Shown: piece after piece, positions 45,302 to 54,257 of the stretch
Layout: each line of letters opens with the position of its first letter
Position numbering within the stretch: position 1 is the first letter of the stretch
Source of the DNA: Streptoalloteichus tenebrarius
GTDB taxonomy: Bacteria > Actinomycetota > Actinomycetes > Mycobacteriales > Pseudonocardiaceae
DNA: 64,000 nt
Direction of reading: 5' to 3'
Assembly: GCF_024171885.1 (NCBI RefSeq)
Contig: NZ_JAMTCP010000034.1
Coordinates: forward strand, 1 to 64,000
Position numbers and translations under genes: made by a program
Notes under the pieces: generated by a model
The model's database searches: none
What the model was told of the DNA's origin: nothing
Seen by the model: the letters and a program-made list of their open reading frames with translations, nothing else

Positions 45302-46402
45302 ATGCGGAACTGGGAAACACGCGGTTTCTCCCTCGCCACAAGGGATCGATTACTCGCGGGCGGGCTCGCCGCGTCCCTGGTCGCCCTGCACTGGCCGTGG
45401 GCCAGGAACGGCATCCTGATCGACGCACCCGCCAACCTCGTCGTGTCCCACACGACGGCGGTGCTCGGGTGCGTGGTCCTGGTCTGGCGGCGGCGCTTCC
45501 CCCGGCTGGTCTACTGGGTCCTCGTGCCGGCCTGCGCGGTCTGGATGCTCGCCCGGTTGCCGGGCGCGCTGTGCCTGCTCGCCGTGTGCTGGGTCGCGAT
45601 CTACAACGTCTGCGCCCGTCTGGAGCGCCGCGCGGCGCTCGCGATGGGCCTGTGCACCGTGTTCGTCGGGATCGCGGTCCTCGGGTGCCTGTTCGCCGTG
45701 AACGCCCCCCACGGCGAGTCCACGTTCCTCGCCCCGGTCGTGCTCGCCGCCGCCTACCTCGGAACGGCGTTGGCCGCCGCCGGCTACCGCCACGCCCACC
45801 TGGCCTATCTCGCCGAGGCCGCCCAGCGCGGCGCCGCCGAGGAACGAGTCCGGATCGCGCGGGAACTGCACGACGTCCTGACGCACACGCTCAGCGGCAT
45901 CGTCGTCCTGGCCGGCGGAGCCCGCCGCGCCGCCGCCCGTCGCCCGGCCGACGCCGAGGGCGCCCTGGCCGAGATCGAGCACACCGGGCGGAACGCCATG
46001 GAGGAGGTCAGGCAGCTTCTGGCCAGCCTCCGCTCCGACGGCTCCAGCCCCCACGACCTCGCCGCGCTCCTCGACCGGTTCCGCAGGACCGGACTGGCCG
46101 TCACCGTCGCACGACCGCTGCCGGAGTCCGTGGACCACACCACCTACCGCATCGTGCAGGAGGCGCTCACCAACTGCCTCCGGCACGCGCCCGGCCAGGC
46201 GGCCCGGTTGAGCGTCGACACCACCGACGGCGTCACCGTCGAGGTCAGCAACGACGGACCCCCGGTCGCCCCGTGCCGTCTCGGCCACGGGCTGACCGGG
46301 ATGCGGGAACGCGCCCGGCTTCTCGGTGGCGACCTCTCGGCCGGCCCCCGGGAGGGCGGCGGCTGGGCGGTGCGCGCGTCACTCCCCGTGGAGGCGCGAT
46401 GA
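45302..46402 (+). CDS. membrane sensor histidine kinase (HisKA_3 type)
   Basis: This is a 366-residue protein. About five hydrophobic helices (20-150) make a membrane sensor without an obvious extracellular domain. The kinase core has RVRIARELHDVLTHTLSGIV (His phospho-acceptor) and YRIVQEALTNCLRHAP (N box). VEVSNDGPPV and GHGLTGMRERARLLGG complete it. This is the NarX/DesK-like small kinase class often linked to export or envelope stress. ATG 45290 in frame is an alternative start; neither has a ribosome site. It overlaps its response regulator by four bases. Confidence 0.85.
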   Translation: MRNWETRGFSLATRDRLLAGGLAASLVALHWPWARNGILIDAPANLVVSHTTAVLGCVVLVWRRRFPRLVYWVLVPACAVWMLARLPGALCLLAVCWVAIYNVCARLERRAALAMGLCTVFVGIAVLGCLFAVNAPHGESTFLAPVVLAAAYLGTALAAAGYRHAHLAYLAEAAQRGAAEERVRIARELHDVLTHTLSGIVVLAGGARRAAARRPADAEGALAEIEHTGRNAMEEVRQLLASLRSDGSSPHDLAALLDRFRRTGLAVTVARPLPESVDHTTYRIVQEALTNCLRHAPGQAARLSVDTTDGVTVEVSNDGPPVAPCRLGHGLTGMRERARLLGGDLSAGPREGGGWAVRASLPVEAR

Positions 46403-47133
46403 TCCGCGTGGTGATCTGCGACGACGCGCCGATCGTCCGCATGGGGCTGCGCATGCTGGTCGCCGCCGAGGACGACCTCGACGTCGTGGCCGAGGCCGCC
46501 CACGGCGTCGAGGCGCTGGAGCAGGTCCGCCGCACCAGGCCCGACGTGCTCCTGCTCGACCTGGAGATGCCCCGGCTCCACGGCATCGAGGTGATCGCGT
46601 CGGTGGTGGACCAGACCCGGGTCCTGGTCCTCACCACCTTCGAGCGCGACGACTACGTCCACGCGGCGTTGCGCGGCGGCGCGAGCGGTTTCCTGGTCAA
46701 GGACGCGCCGCCGGACCAGGTCGTGAGCGCGATCCGCGCGGTCGCCGCCGGGCAGGCCTGGCTGTCGCCGACGGTCACCCGCACGCTGCTGAGCACCGTC
46801 GCCCCCACCCTCCCGTGCGGCGACCCGCGACTCAGGGATCTGTCCACATCGGACATCCGATTGCTCGGCCTGCTCGGTCGCGGCCACAGCAACACCGAGA
46901 TCGCGGCCGAACTGGACCTCACGCCGGCCACCGTGAAGACCTACGTCTCCCGCCTGCTCGGCCGGCTCGGCGTCCGCGACCGCACGCAGGCGGCACTGCT
47001 CGCCAGGGACGCCGGCCTCACCACACCGGGTTTCCTCTCGGGCTCGGGCGAGCACCGGGAGTCAGGCCCCGGCGACACCACGGTCACGAACGTGCGCCGT
47101 GGACGGTCAGGACGTAGCCCTCGGGGCCGGTGA
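46399..47133 (+). CDS. NarL/FixJ-family response regulator
   Basis: This is a 244-residue protein. The receiver has MIRVVICDDAPIVRMGLRML, phospho-acceptor Asp in VLLLDLEMPR, VLTTFERDDYV and GASGFLVKD. The LuxR-type C-terminal domain reads LGLLGRGHSNTEIAAELDLT, PATVKTYVSRLLGRLGVRD. It starts within the kinase stop. The last 16 codons overlap the convergent VOC-protein gene by 50 bases; the tail (NVRRGRSGRSPRGR) is outside the fold. Confidence 0.88.
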   Translation: MIRVVICDDAPIVRMGLRMLVAAEDDLDVVAEAAHGVEALEQVRRTRPDVLLLDLEMPRLHGIEVIASVVDQTRVLVLTTFERDDYVHAALRGGASGFLVKDAPPDQVVSAIRAVAAGQAWLSPTVTRTLLSTVAPTLPCGDPRLRDLSTSDIRLLGLLGRGHSNTEIAAELDLTPATVKTYVSRLLGRLGVRDRTQAALLARDAGLTTPGFLSGSGEHRESGPGDTTVTNVRRGRSGRSPRGR

Positions 47134-47455
47134 GGGAGAACACCGGGCCGAACGGGCTGTCGTTGACCGGGGTGACCTCGACCCCTCCCCTGGCGAGCTG
47201 GTCGTGCAGCGCGTGCGCGTCGGGGGTCGCGAACCACAGGGCGACGCCCAGCCCTGGGCGGCCGGCGTCGAGGTCGGTCCCCGGCAGCGGTTCCCGCACC
47301 GCGAACGGGGTCGGCCTGGTGTCGAACACGACCGCGCCGGGAGGTGAGACGGGGTTGCGGCGCAGGCCGAGGTGCCGCTCGCAGAAGGCGGCGGCCGCCT
47401 CGACGTCGTGGACCTGCAACGCCACGAAGTCGGGGCCGTCGACGGCGACAGTCAT
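47084..47455 (-). CDS. VOC/glyoxalase-fold protein
   Basis: This is a 123-residue vicinal-oxygen-chelate protein with two beta-alpha-beta-beta-beta halves: FVALQVHDVEAAAAFCERHL and LGVALWFATPDAHALHDQLA, ending FSLTGPEGYVLTVHG. Metal-type residues are Gln/His near the start and Glu in GPEGY. It could be a glyoxalase-like enzyme or a resistance protein. It is divergent from a MarR gene, with two TGTCA-N6-TGACA boxes between, and overlaps the response regulator gene at its 3' end. Confidence 0.82.
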   Translation of the reverse strand: MTVAVDGPDFVALQVHDVEAAAAFCERHLGLRRNPVSPPGAVVFDTRPTPFAVREPLPGTDLDAGRPGLGVALWFATPDAHALHDQLARGGVEVTPVNDSPFGPVFSLTGPEGYVLTVHGARS

Positions 47456-47474
47456 GGGGTCCTCCTCGGATTGA

Positions 47475-47536
47475 TGTCAGGAAGTTGACATAGGCGACGC
47501 TAGGGCGAACCGGGCCGGTATGTCAAACTCCTGACA
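47475..47536. promoter_or_regulatory. pair of MarR operators
   Basis: TGTCAGGAAGTTGACA (47475-47490) and TGTCAAACTCCTGACA (47521-47536) are both TGTCA-N6-TGACA dyads, 46 bases apart. The second ends on the MarR start codon. Confidence 0.8.
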
Positions 47537-47997
47537 TGAAGAACCCGGAGACGGGCGAGACGCCGCACACCGCCAGCGACGTGACCAGCCACGTGGGCTA
47601 CCGGCTCAAGCGCGCGCACGCCGCCCTGCGCGGCGCCATGGACAGGGCGCTGCGCGACCACGACCTGACCGTGCCGCAGTACGCCTGCCTCGAAGTCCTC
47701 GCCCTGCGACCGGGCCTGAGCAACGCCGAACTCGCCCGCGCCATCTTCGTCACCCGACAGTCGGTGAACGTCGTGCTGCGCGGGCTCCAGGACGCGGGCC
47801 TGGTCACCCGCCCCGACGCCGTGGAGCACGGCCGGGCCCGTCCCATCCACCTCACCGACGAGGGGCTCCGTCGCCTGCGCGCCGTCCAGTCCCGCGTCTA
47901 CGCCCTCGAAGCCCGCATGATCCGGGACATTCCCGCGCGGCGCCTGCGCGCCCTCCTTGAGGACCTCGACCGCATGGCCGACGCTCTGGAGGAATGA
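47536..47997 (+). CDS. MarR-family regulator
   Basis: This is a 153-residue protein: GYRLKRAHAALRGAMDRALR dimerisation helix, winged helix LSNAELARAIFVTRQSVNVV and wing RPDAVEHGRARPIHLTDEG. The start codon lies inside the second operator, implying autorepression. The divergent VOC gene shares the operators and is the likely second target. Confidence 0.87.
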   Translation: MKNPETGETPHTASDVTSHVGYRLKRAHAALRGAMDRALRDHDLTVPQYACLEVLALRPGLSNAELARAIFVTRQSVNVVLRGLQDAGLVTRPDAVEHGRARPIHLTDEGLRRLRAVQSRVYALEARMIRDIPARRLRALLEDLDRMADALEE

Positions 47998-48067
47998 CCC
48001 GCGCCTCGCGGGGAACGGTGATCACCCGACCCGCCGGCCGGGCACGGCGGAGGCCCGGCCAGCGCGG

Positions 48068-48967
48068 TCACGCGCCGGGGACGGGCAGGAGCCGGTAGGC
48101 GCCCCCCTGCCTGATCACGCGGCCGGCGGTGGGCGGCGCGAAGTGCGTGCCCAGGACGAGGGTGTCCGTGTCGGCGAGGGAATCGAGCAGCGCGCGACGC
48201 GAGGCCTCGGACTGTCGCGGGTCGATGTCGACGCAGGCCCCGATGGCGGGGTGGGCGAGCTGGACCGGGTGGTGGACGCAGTCGCCCGTGATCACGGCCC
48301 TCGCGTCCTGGCTGGTCAGCTCGACCGCGACGTGACCGGGGGTGTGGCCGGGCGTGGGCAGCAGGCGCAGGCCCGGCGTGATCTCGACGCCCTCGGCCGG
48401 GACGTCGACCAGGTCCAGCAGACCCGCCTCCTCGACGGGGATCACGGAGTCGCGGAACATCTGCGCGCGCGCCTCCTCCATGTCGTAGGTGGCCCAGAAC
48501 TCCCGCTCGGCGCGGGAGGTGAGGTGGCGGGCGTGGGGGAAGGTGGGGACCCACTCGCCCTCCACCTCCCGCGTGTTCCACCCGACGTGGTCGGCGTGCA
48601 GGTGGGTGAGGATCACCAGGTCCATGGAGTCCGGGGGAAACCCGGCGGCGGTGAGGCGCTCCAGGAAGTCGGTCCGCAGGTCGTGCCACGCCGGGTTGGC
48701 CCGCTCCTTGCCGTTGCCGATGCCGGTGTCGACGAGCACGCGCAGACCGCCGACGACGAACGCGAAGCTGTGGCTGTCGATGCGCAGGACGCCCTCGTGA
48801 TCGGCGAAGTGGGGCCGCAGCCAGTCCTGGCCGTTCACCACCTCGGGCGTGGCGTCGGGCAGCAGCCACGGCCCGGTCGCGGGCGGCAGGAGAACCTCGT
48901 CGACGCGGTGGACGGTGATGTCGCCGACGGTCCAGGACGGGATCGGGGCAGTGAGGGAAGCGTTCAT
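48068..48967 (-). CDS. metallo-beta-lactamase-fold hydrolase
   Basis: This is a 299-residue protein. The HxHxDH metal motif is ILTHLHADHVGWN, with LPTPGHTPGHVAVEL and VITGDCVHHPVQ providing the later His/Asp ligands and LGTHF the last His. It resembles quorum-quenching lactonase/YtnP-like hydrolases. It lies 80 bases downstream of the MFS gene on the same strand, probably one operon controlled by the TTTGCTTTAA-type operators at 50325-50379. Confidence 0.83.
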   Translation of the reverse strand: MNASLTAPIPSWTVGDITVHRVDEVLLPPATGPWLLPDATPEVVNGQDWLRPHFADHEGVLRIDSHSFAFVVGGLRVLVDTGIGNGKERANPAWHDLRTDFLERLTAAGFPPDSMDLVILTHLHADHVGWNTREVEGEWVPTFPHARHLTSRAEREFWATYDMEEARAQMFRDSVIPVEEAGLLDLVDVPAEGVEITPGLRLLPTPGHTPGHVAVELTSQDARAVITGDCVHHPVQLAHPAIGACVDIDPRQSEASRRALLDSLADTDTLVLGTHFAPPTAGRVIRQGGAYRLLPVPGA

Positions 48968-49047
48968 GACCGGTCGTTTCCTTTGCTTTCCAGTGTTTTC
49001 GGTGTTGTTCGGAGGGGTGGTCCTGGGAGGGATGGTCCTGCGTGGGA

Positions 49048-50304
49048 TCACCGGCCGCGCCGTGTCGCGGCGAGCACGGCCAGGGCCGCCACGGAGAGAA
49101 GGGCTGCGGCGACGGCACAGGCGTGGGAGGTCGTGCCGAGCCCGTAGTGCTGGGTGGCCGCACCCGCGGCGATCGCGGGCAGGCTCATGGAGAGGTAGCT
49201 GAGGACGTAGTAGGAGGCCACGGTCGCGGCGCCGCCCTGCTCGTCGCGCGAGGGGAGGATCATCCGCAGCGCCCCTTGGGAAACGGCCCCGAAGGCGACG
49301 CCGGCCAGGGCCGCACCGCAGTAAAGGGTGGGCAGTCCGCCGCCGTGCAGACCCACCAGCATCAGGATCGCGGCGGGCAGGACGGACAGGCATCCGCCGA
49401 TCACCATGGCGCGGGGTGCGGTGCGCCGCAGCATCCACACAGCGAGCGTGGCGGTGGCACTGAGGACGAAGAAGATCATGCCGCCGGCCGCCTGCGGGGC
49501 GTGCGGGGCCACCAGGCGCACGAGTGCCGGGCCGAGCGAGGAGTAGAAACCGCTCAGCGCCCAGATCGCGACCACCCCGGTCCCGACCACTGACAGGGCG
49601 CGGCGCGTCGTCGGCGGGACGCTGAGCCGAGGACGCAGTGACCGCAGCGCGCCGGGGCGCCGGTGGGCTGTCTCGGTCGTGAACGAGATCGCGATCGCCT
49701 GGGCGACGAACACCACCGCCAGCAGCACGAAGACCGTGACGGCCGGGGCGGGGGCGAACCGCACGAGGAGGGTGGCGGCGAGGACGCCCGCCGCCATGCC
49801 GGCGACCGGCGCGATGCTGTTGGTCAGGGCCGAGCGACCCGGGCGCCGGGGGTCCTCCCGATCGAGCAGGGCCGCGCCGGCGGCACTGGTCGCCACGCCG
49901 GTGGCCATCCCCTGGAGGACCCGGGCGGCGATCAGGGGGCCGCCGCCGTCCGCCGAGGCCAGCAGGAGCATGGCGGCCGCCTCCACGACCAGGGCTCCCA
50001 CCAGGACGGGACGTCGCCCGAGGTGGTCGGAGAGCGCCCCGGTGGTGAGCAGGGCCAGCAGCAGTGCCAGGGAGTAGGCGCTGAAGACCACGGTGACGTC
50101 GAGCGCGGAAAGGCCCATGTGGTCCTGGTAGAGCGGGTACAGCGGGGTCGGGGCGCCGGACGCCGCCAGGAGGGCCACCAGGATCGACGCGGTCAGGACG
50201 AAGGAAGCCGGGTGGCCGGTCGCGCGGACAGGGGCGGCTCTGAGGCGGCAGGGCGCGGGCGCGGGTGGGCCGGATGCTGGTGCGTCGGACGCGACGCGGA
50301 TCAT
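49048..50304 (-). CDS. MFS efflux transporter
   Basis: This is a 418-residue, 12-helix transporter: ASGAPTPLYPLYQDHMGLSA in helix 1-2, GALSDHLGRRPVLVGAL as the MFS loop 2-3 motif, ARVLQGMATGVATSAAGAAL in helix 4. It is similar to drug/sugar efflux transporters of actinomycetes. Two facing operators sit between it and the divergent amidase operon, so the TetR gene at 52206 probably represses it. Confidence 0.84.
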   Translation of the reverse strand: MIRVASDAPASGPPAPAPCRLRAAPVRATGHPASFVLTASILVALLAASGAPTPLYPLYQDHMGLSALDVTVVFSAYSLALLLALLTTGALSDHLGRRPVLVGALVVEAAAMLLLASADGGGPLIAARVLQGMATGVATSAAGAALLDREDPRRPGRSALTNSIAPVAGMAAGVLAATLLVRFAPAPAVTVFVLLAVVFVAQAIAISFTTETAHRRPGALRSLRPRLSVPPTTRRALSVVGTGVVAIWALSGFYSSLGPALVRLVAPHAPQAAGGMIFFVLSATATLAVWMLRRTAPRAMVIGGCLSVLPAAILMLVGLHGGGLPTLYCGAALAGVAFGAVSQGALRMILPSRDEQGGAATVASYYVLSYLSMSLPAIAAGAATQHYGLGTTSHACAVAAALLSVAALAVLAATRRGR

Positions 50305-50324
50305 GGGGACTCCCCACTAAACGC

Positions 50325-50379
50325 AACGGGTTTGCTTTAAGCCAGCGTAGGCGCGTACGGTCGGTTAAAGCAAACCGTT
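50325..50379. promoter_or_regulatory. two facing operators for the nearby TetR repressor
   Basis: AACGGGTTTGCTTTAA (50325-50340) and TTAAAGCAAACCGTT (50365-50379) are inverted copies of one motif between divergent MFS and amidase genes. A third copy lies in front of the TetR gene (52180). Confidence 0.75.
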
Positions 50380-50432
50380 AGCTTTTGGAGCGCGAGGGTT
50401 CGTCGCTCCAGCCCCGACCGGGAGACAACGCC

Positions 50433-50642
50433 ATGTCCACCACCGCACTCACCCCTCCGGAGGCGGCCCGCTGGGCCGACCGCGCCGGACTCCCCCTACC
50501 CGCCGACCGCCACACCGACGTCGCGGCCGTGGCCAACCACATCCATTCCGTCATCGCGGTCCTGCGCGAACTGGACTTCGGGGACACCCCGCCCGCGGCC
50601 GCCTACCGCGTGGGAGAGGAGAAGCACGATGCGACCGTTTGA
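50433..50642 (+). CDS. AtzG/GatC-like small partner of an amidase
   Basis: This is a 69-residue protein: STTALTPPEAARWADRAGLP, then DRHTDVAAVANHIHSVIAVL and LRELDFGDTPPAAAY. The pattern (helical start, LPLPxDRxxxVAxxL, ending D-TPPA) matches the small AtzG-type/DUF4089 proteins found in front of amidase-signature hydrolases, analogous to GatC. It overlaps the amidase gene by 14 bases. It probably stabilises the amidase. Confidence 0.65.
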   Translation: MSTTALTPPEAARWADRAGLPLPADRHTDVAAVANHIHSVIAVLRELDFGDTPPAAAYRVGEEKHDATV

Positions 50643-52020
50643 GCTGTCCCTCGCCGCGGCCGCCGACGCGATCCAGGCGCGGGAGCTGTCCCCCGTCGAC
50701 CTGGTGGACTCGGTCCTCGACCGCATCGAACAGGTGGAACCGCACCTCGACGCCTACGTCACCGTTACCGCCGACCAGGCCCGACGGGCGGCCCGCGAGG
50801 CCGAGGACGCGATCGCGACCGGCCACCCCCACGGCCCGCTGCACGGCGTCCCCATGGGCCTGAAGGACCTGATCGACGTGGCCGGCGTCGCCACCACCGC
50901 CAGCTCCCTGGTCCGCGCCGACCACCGCGCCGAGGCCGACAGCGCGGTCGCCGCGCGCCTGCGGGCGGCCGGCGCGGTCCTGGTCGGCAAGACGCACACG
51001 CACGAGTTCGCCTACGGATTGACCACCCCGCAGACCAGCAACGCCTGGGACCGCGGGCGGGTCGCCGGCGGCTCCAGCGGCGGGTCGGCGGTCGCCGTGG
51101 CCTCGGGCGCCGCGACCTTCGCCCTGGGCACCGACAGCGGCGGGTCGATCCGGGTGCCCGCCGCGCTCAACGGGGTCGTCGGCCTCAAGCCGACCTACGG
51201 CCTCGTGCCCCGCCACGGCGTCACGTCGCTGTCCTGGTCGCTGGACCACGTTGGGCCGATCACCCGCACCGTCGAGGACGCGGCCCTGGTCCTGTCCGTC
51301 CTGGCCGGACACGACCCCCGCGACCCCGCGTCCCTGCCCGCCCCCGTCGGGGACTACCGACCCGGCCGGGACACCGAGCTGGCCGGGCTGCGCGTCGGCG
51401 TGCCACGCAACTACTACTTCGAGCACGTCGACCCGGAGGTGGAGGCCGCGGTCCGGCGCGCCATCGACCGGTTGGCGGATCTCGGCGCGCGCCTCGTCGA
51501 GGTCGAGATCCCCATGACGCGCTACGTCCAGGCGACGCAGTGGGCTCTGATGGCCCCCGAGGCCAGCGCCTACCACGAGCGAACCCTGCGGACGATTCCC
51601 GACCGGTACCAGGCGGACGTCCGCATCCTCCTGGAGGCCGCCGAACTGGTGCCCGCCGGGGACTACCTGCGCGCCCAGCGCGCCAGGACCCTGATGCGGC
51701 AGGAGTGGGCGCGGATGCTGGACGAGGTCGACGTGATCGCCGCCCCGACCGTTCCGGCCACCGCCGTGCCGGCCGACCAGGAGACCGTCACCTGGCCCGA
51801 CGGCACGGTCGAGGGCGTCGCCGACCTGTACGTGCGCCTCTCGGCCCCGGCCAACATCACCGGCGTGCCCTCGCTCTCCGTGCCGGTCGGCCACGACTCC
51901 GCGGGACTGCCGATCGGCATGCAGTTGCTCGGGCGCCCCTTCGGGGAGGCCACGATCCTGCGGGTCGGTCACGCGTACGAGCTGACGGAGCCGGCCCGGG
52001 CGCTCGCGCCCGTGGTCTGA
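50629..52020 (+). CDS. amidase-signature hydrolase (AtzE/GatA-like)
   Basis: This is a 463-residue protein with the Ser-cisSer-Lys triad of the amidase-signature family: GVPMGLKDLIDVAGV (Lys79), AGGSSGGSAVAVASG (cis-Ser) and LGTDSGGSIRVPAALNG (nucleophile Ser173). It hydrolyses an amide or biuret/carbamoyl-like bond; the small AtzG-like partner points to the AtzE branch. Shared operators with the MFS exporter and the MBL-fold hydrolase suggest a TetR-controlled detoxification or catabolic set. Confidence 0.86.
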   Translation: MRPFELSLAAAADAIQARELSPVDLVDSVLDRIEQVEPHLDAYVTVTADQARRAAREAEDAIATGHPHGPLHGVPMGLKDLIDVAGVATTASSLVRADHRAEADSAVAARLRAAGAVLVGKTHTHEFAYGLTTPQTSNAWDRGRVAGGSSGGSAVAVASGAATFALGTDSGGSIRVPAALNGVVGLKPTYGLVPRHGVTSLSWSLDHVGPITRTVEDAALVLSVLAGHDPRDPASLPAPVGDYRPGRDTELAGLRVGVPRNYYFEHVDPEVEAAVRRAIDRLADLGARLVEVEIPMTRYVQATQWALMAPEASAYHERTLRTIPDRYQADVRILLEAAELVPAGDYLRAQRARTLMRQEWARMLDEVDVIAAPTVPATAVPADQETVTWPDGTVEGVADLYVRLSAPANITGVPSLSVPVGHDSAGLPIGMQLLGRPFGEATILRVGHAYELTEPARALAPVV

Positions 52021-52026
52021 GCGCGT

Positions 52027-52067
52027 CCGCGTGGGCCTGGCCGGAGGTTCCGGCCAGGCCCACGCGG
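52027..52067. terminator. 18-bp perfect hairpin
   Basis: Arms 52027-52044 (CCGCGTGGGCCTGGCCGG) and 52050-52067 with a five-base loop, directly after the amidase stop. Confidence 0.8.
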
Positions 52068-52179
52068 CCGGCCCGCGCGCTCCTCCCACCGCGCCTGGCC
52101 AGGAGGACAACGCGGCGACGCGCCGCGCGCCACCAGCGCTGATCTCGGCTGCTCGTGGGGCGCGCGTCACTCTAGACGC

Positions 52180-52194
52180 AACAACTTTGCTTTA
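52180..52194 (+). promoter_or_regulatory. autoregulatory operator of the TetR gene
   Basis: AACAACTTTGCTTTA matches the motif at 50325-50340 (same TTTGCTTTA core) and lies 12 bases before the TetR start. Confidence 0.7.
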
Positions 52195-52205
52195 GGGTGG
52201 GTTTC

Positions 52206-52778
52206 GTGAGTCGCCACAAGATGGTGCGCCCCGGGGGGCGCAGCGCCCGGGTGCAGGCGTCGGTGCACGCCGCCGTCCGCGAACTCGAAGCCGAGGTGGG
52301 CCGGGACGCCCTCACGGTGCCGATGGTCGCCCAGCGGGCGGGCGTCACCCCGTCGACGATCTACCGCCGCTGGGGCGACCTCCAGGAACTGCTGTCGGAC
52401 GTGGCGGTCGAGCGCCTGCGCCCCGAGACACCGCCGGAGGACCACGGAGACCTCGCCTCCGACCTGACGGCGTGGGCCGAGCAGTTCCTCGACGAGATGG
52501 CCTCCCCCTCGGGGCGCGCCTACGTCCGCGACGCCCTGCTCGGCGACCCGGACGGCGGCAACGCCGGCCAGTGCTCGGCCTACGCGGCCGACCAGGTCCA
52601 GGTCATCCTCGCCCGCGCGCTCGACCGCGGCGAGGGCGCTCCCGACGTCGAGACGGTCATGGACGGCGTCGTCGCACCCCTGATGTACCGCATCCTCTTC
52701 CGCCCGTCCGGCCTCGACGCCGCGTACGCCCGCCGGCTCGTGACCGAACTCCTCAACTCCTCAGGCGGCGGCCAGTGA
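52206..52778 (+). CDS. TetR-family repressor
   Basis: This is a 190-residue protein with a basic start (SRHKMVRPGGRSARVQ). The helix-turn-helix TVPMVAQRAGVTPSTIYRRW follows, then the core GDLQELLSDVAVERLRPE, close to the TetR_C-16/YfiR-like group. GTG 52206 is preferred (GGGTGGG five bases upstream); GTG 52197 is in frame. Operators of one type in front of it and between the MFS and amidase genes define its regulon. Downstream, after about 130 bases, the CRISPR leader begins. Confidence 0.84.
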   Translation: MSRHKMVRPGGRSARVQASVHAAVRELEAEVGRDALTVPMVAQRAGVTPSTIYRRWGDLQELLSDVAVERLRPETPPEDHGDLASDLTAWAEQFLDEMASPSGRAYVRDALLGDPDGGNAGQCSAYAADQVQVILARALDRGEGAPDVETVMDGVVAPLMYRILFRPSGLDAAYARRLVTELLNSSGGGQ

Positions 52779-52906
52779 TCACGTGACGCGGTGGTCGCGG
52801 GGAATCTCGGCCTTGCGTCGTTCGCCGTACTGGCCGTGGATCAACGCCCGGCAGTACCTGAAACAAGAGGGTGTGATCGAGCCGCGCGACAAGTGCGCGA
52901 TCATGG

Positions 52907-52996
52907 AGCGACGAACCGTCCCGCCCGCCCTACAGATCGCGACAGCAAATGGTCAGAACCCGCGCCCCAGCACGATGAAGCCCCAGGTCAGCAAGT
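52907..52996 (+). promoter_or_regulatory. CRISPR leader, copy 1
   Basis: These 90 bases directly abut the first repeat, ending CAGGTCAGCAAGT, an end seen in actinobacterial type I-E leaders. They recur with two substitutions and no gaps at 54258-54347. About 120 bases before it (52783-52906) show no recognisable cas coding sequence. Confidence 0.75.
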
Positions 52997-54244
52997 GTCG
53001 GCCCCGCCCACGCGGGGATGGCTCCGTGCGGGTCGGGCTGGTCATGCGCTCGTCATCGTCGGCCCCGCACCTGCGGGGATGGCTCCTCCCCTGTGAGGCC
53101 CCGTGTTCCCACCCCGGGGTCGGCCCCGCACCTGCGGGGATGGCTCCCAGGTTTACGCCGTCCGCGCCGAGGCCCAGCGGTCGGCCCCGCACCTGCGGGG
53201 ATGGCTCTACTCCCATCGGGTCTACTGGCGGATGCGCGATGTCGGCCCCGCACCTGCGGGGATGGCTCTCTCCGGGTAGGTGCGGGCGTCCATCAGGTCA
53301 GGTCGGCCCCGCACCTGCGGGGATGGCTCGCATTTCCTTTCCGACGTCGGCACCCGCGCGACGTCGGCCCCGCACCTGCGGGGATGGCTCCCTCGTGTGC
53401 TCGCCCTCGGACGCCCAGATGCCGTCGGCCCCGCACCCGCGGGGATGGCTCGCAGATAGGGCGCGGTGCTGGGGGTTGCCGCGAGTCGGCCCCGCCCACG
53501 CGGGGATGGCTCCCCCACCACTCGACCTCTGGGCCATCATGGGCGGTCGGCTCCGCACCCGCGGGGATGGCTTCACCAGGCCGCGCACGCGGCCGTCCTC
53601 ACCGACGTCGGCCCCGCCCACGCGGGGATGGCTCCTAGCCCACCGAGGTCCGGGGCCTCTCACCTCCGTCGGCCCCGCCCACGCGGGGATGGCTCCCCGA
53701 GCGGTGGCCGCTGGAAGGGCTGCGGGACGTCGGCCCCGCCCACGCGGGGATGGCTCGGGAAAGGGTGTGTCCCATGACTGAGACGCTGCGTCGGCCCCGC
53801 ACACGCGGGGATGGCTCGCCTTCGGGGGTGAGGTTGTCCGTCATGTGGTTGTCGGCTCCGCACCCGCGGGGATGGCTCCACCAGGCCGCGCACGCGGCCG
53901 TCCTCACCGACGTCGGCCCCGCCCACGCGGGGATGGCTCCTGGGAGACCACCATCGAGCCGATCAGGACCAGGTCGGCCCCGCACACGCGGGGATGGCTC
54001 CAGCTCGGCCGCCGTCGCGACCACCATGGCCACGTCGGCCCCGCACCCGCGGGGATGGCTCCCGCTCGTGGGCGAGGCGCCCGTACTCGACCATGTCGGC
54101 CCCGCACCCGCGGGGATGGCTCGTACGGAGTCGAAGACCGGTTCCTGGCCCGTCGGTCGGCCCCGCACACGCGGGGATGGCTCCGTGGATTCCGCCGGCG
54201 TGCCGCCGGCTTACGAGTCGGCCCCGCCCACACGGGGATGGCTC
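52997..54244 (+). CRISPR. CRISPR array 1, 21 repeats, type I-E-like
   Basis: There are twenty-one 28-base repeats with 33-base spacers, at exactly 61-base period from 52997 to 54217. The repeat is GTCGGCCCCGC, four variable bases, then GCGGGGATGGCTC. The CCCCGC/GCGGGG stem is the handle expected for Cas6e processing. The tetraloop varies: CCAC, ACCT (repeats 2-7), ACCC or ACAC. Repeats 10 and 15 share a C-to-T change (CTCCGC), and their following spacers are identical. Repeat 21 has ACGGGG. The leader on the left sets the orientation. No cas genes lie in the window. Confidence 0.97.
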
Positions 54245-54257
54245 CGTCACGGCGGCC

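Noticed and set aside
52783-52906. Possible cas-gene remnant in front of the CRISPR leader
   Set aside because: The translated stretch resembles no Cas1, Cas2 or Cascade motif I know.
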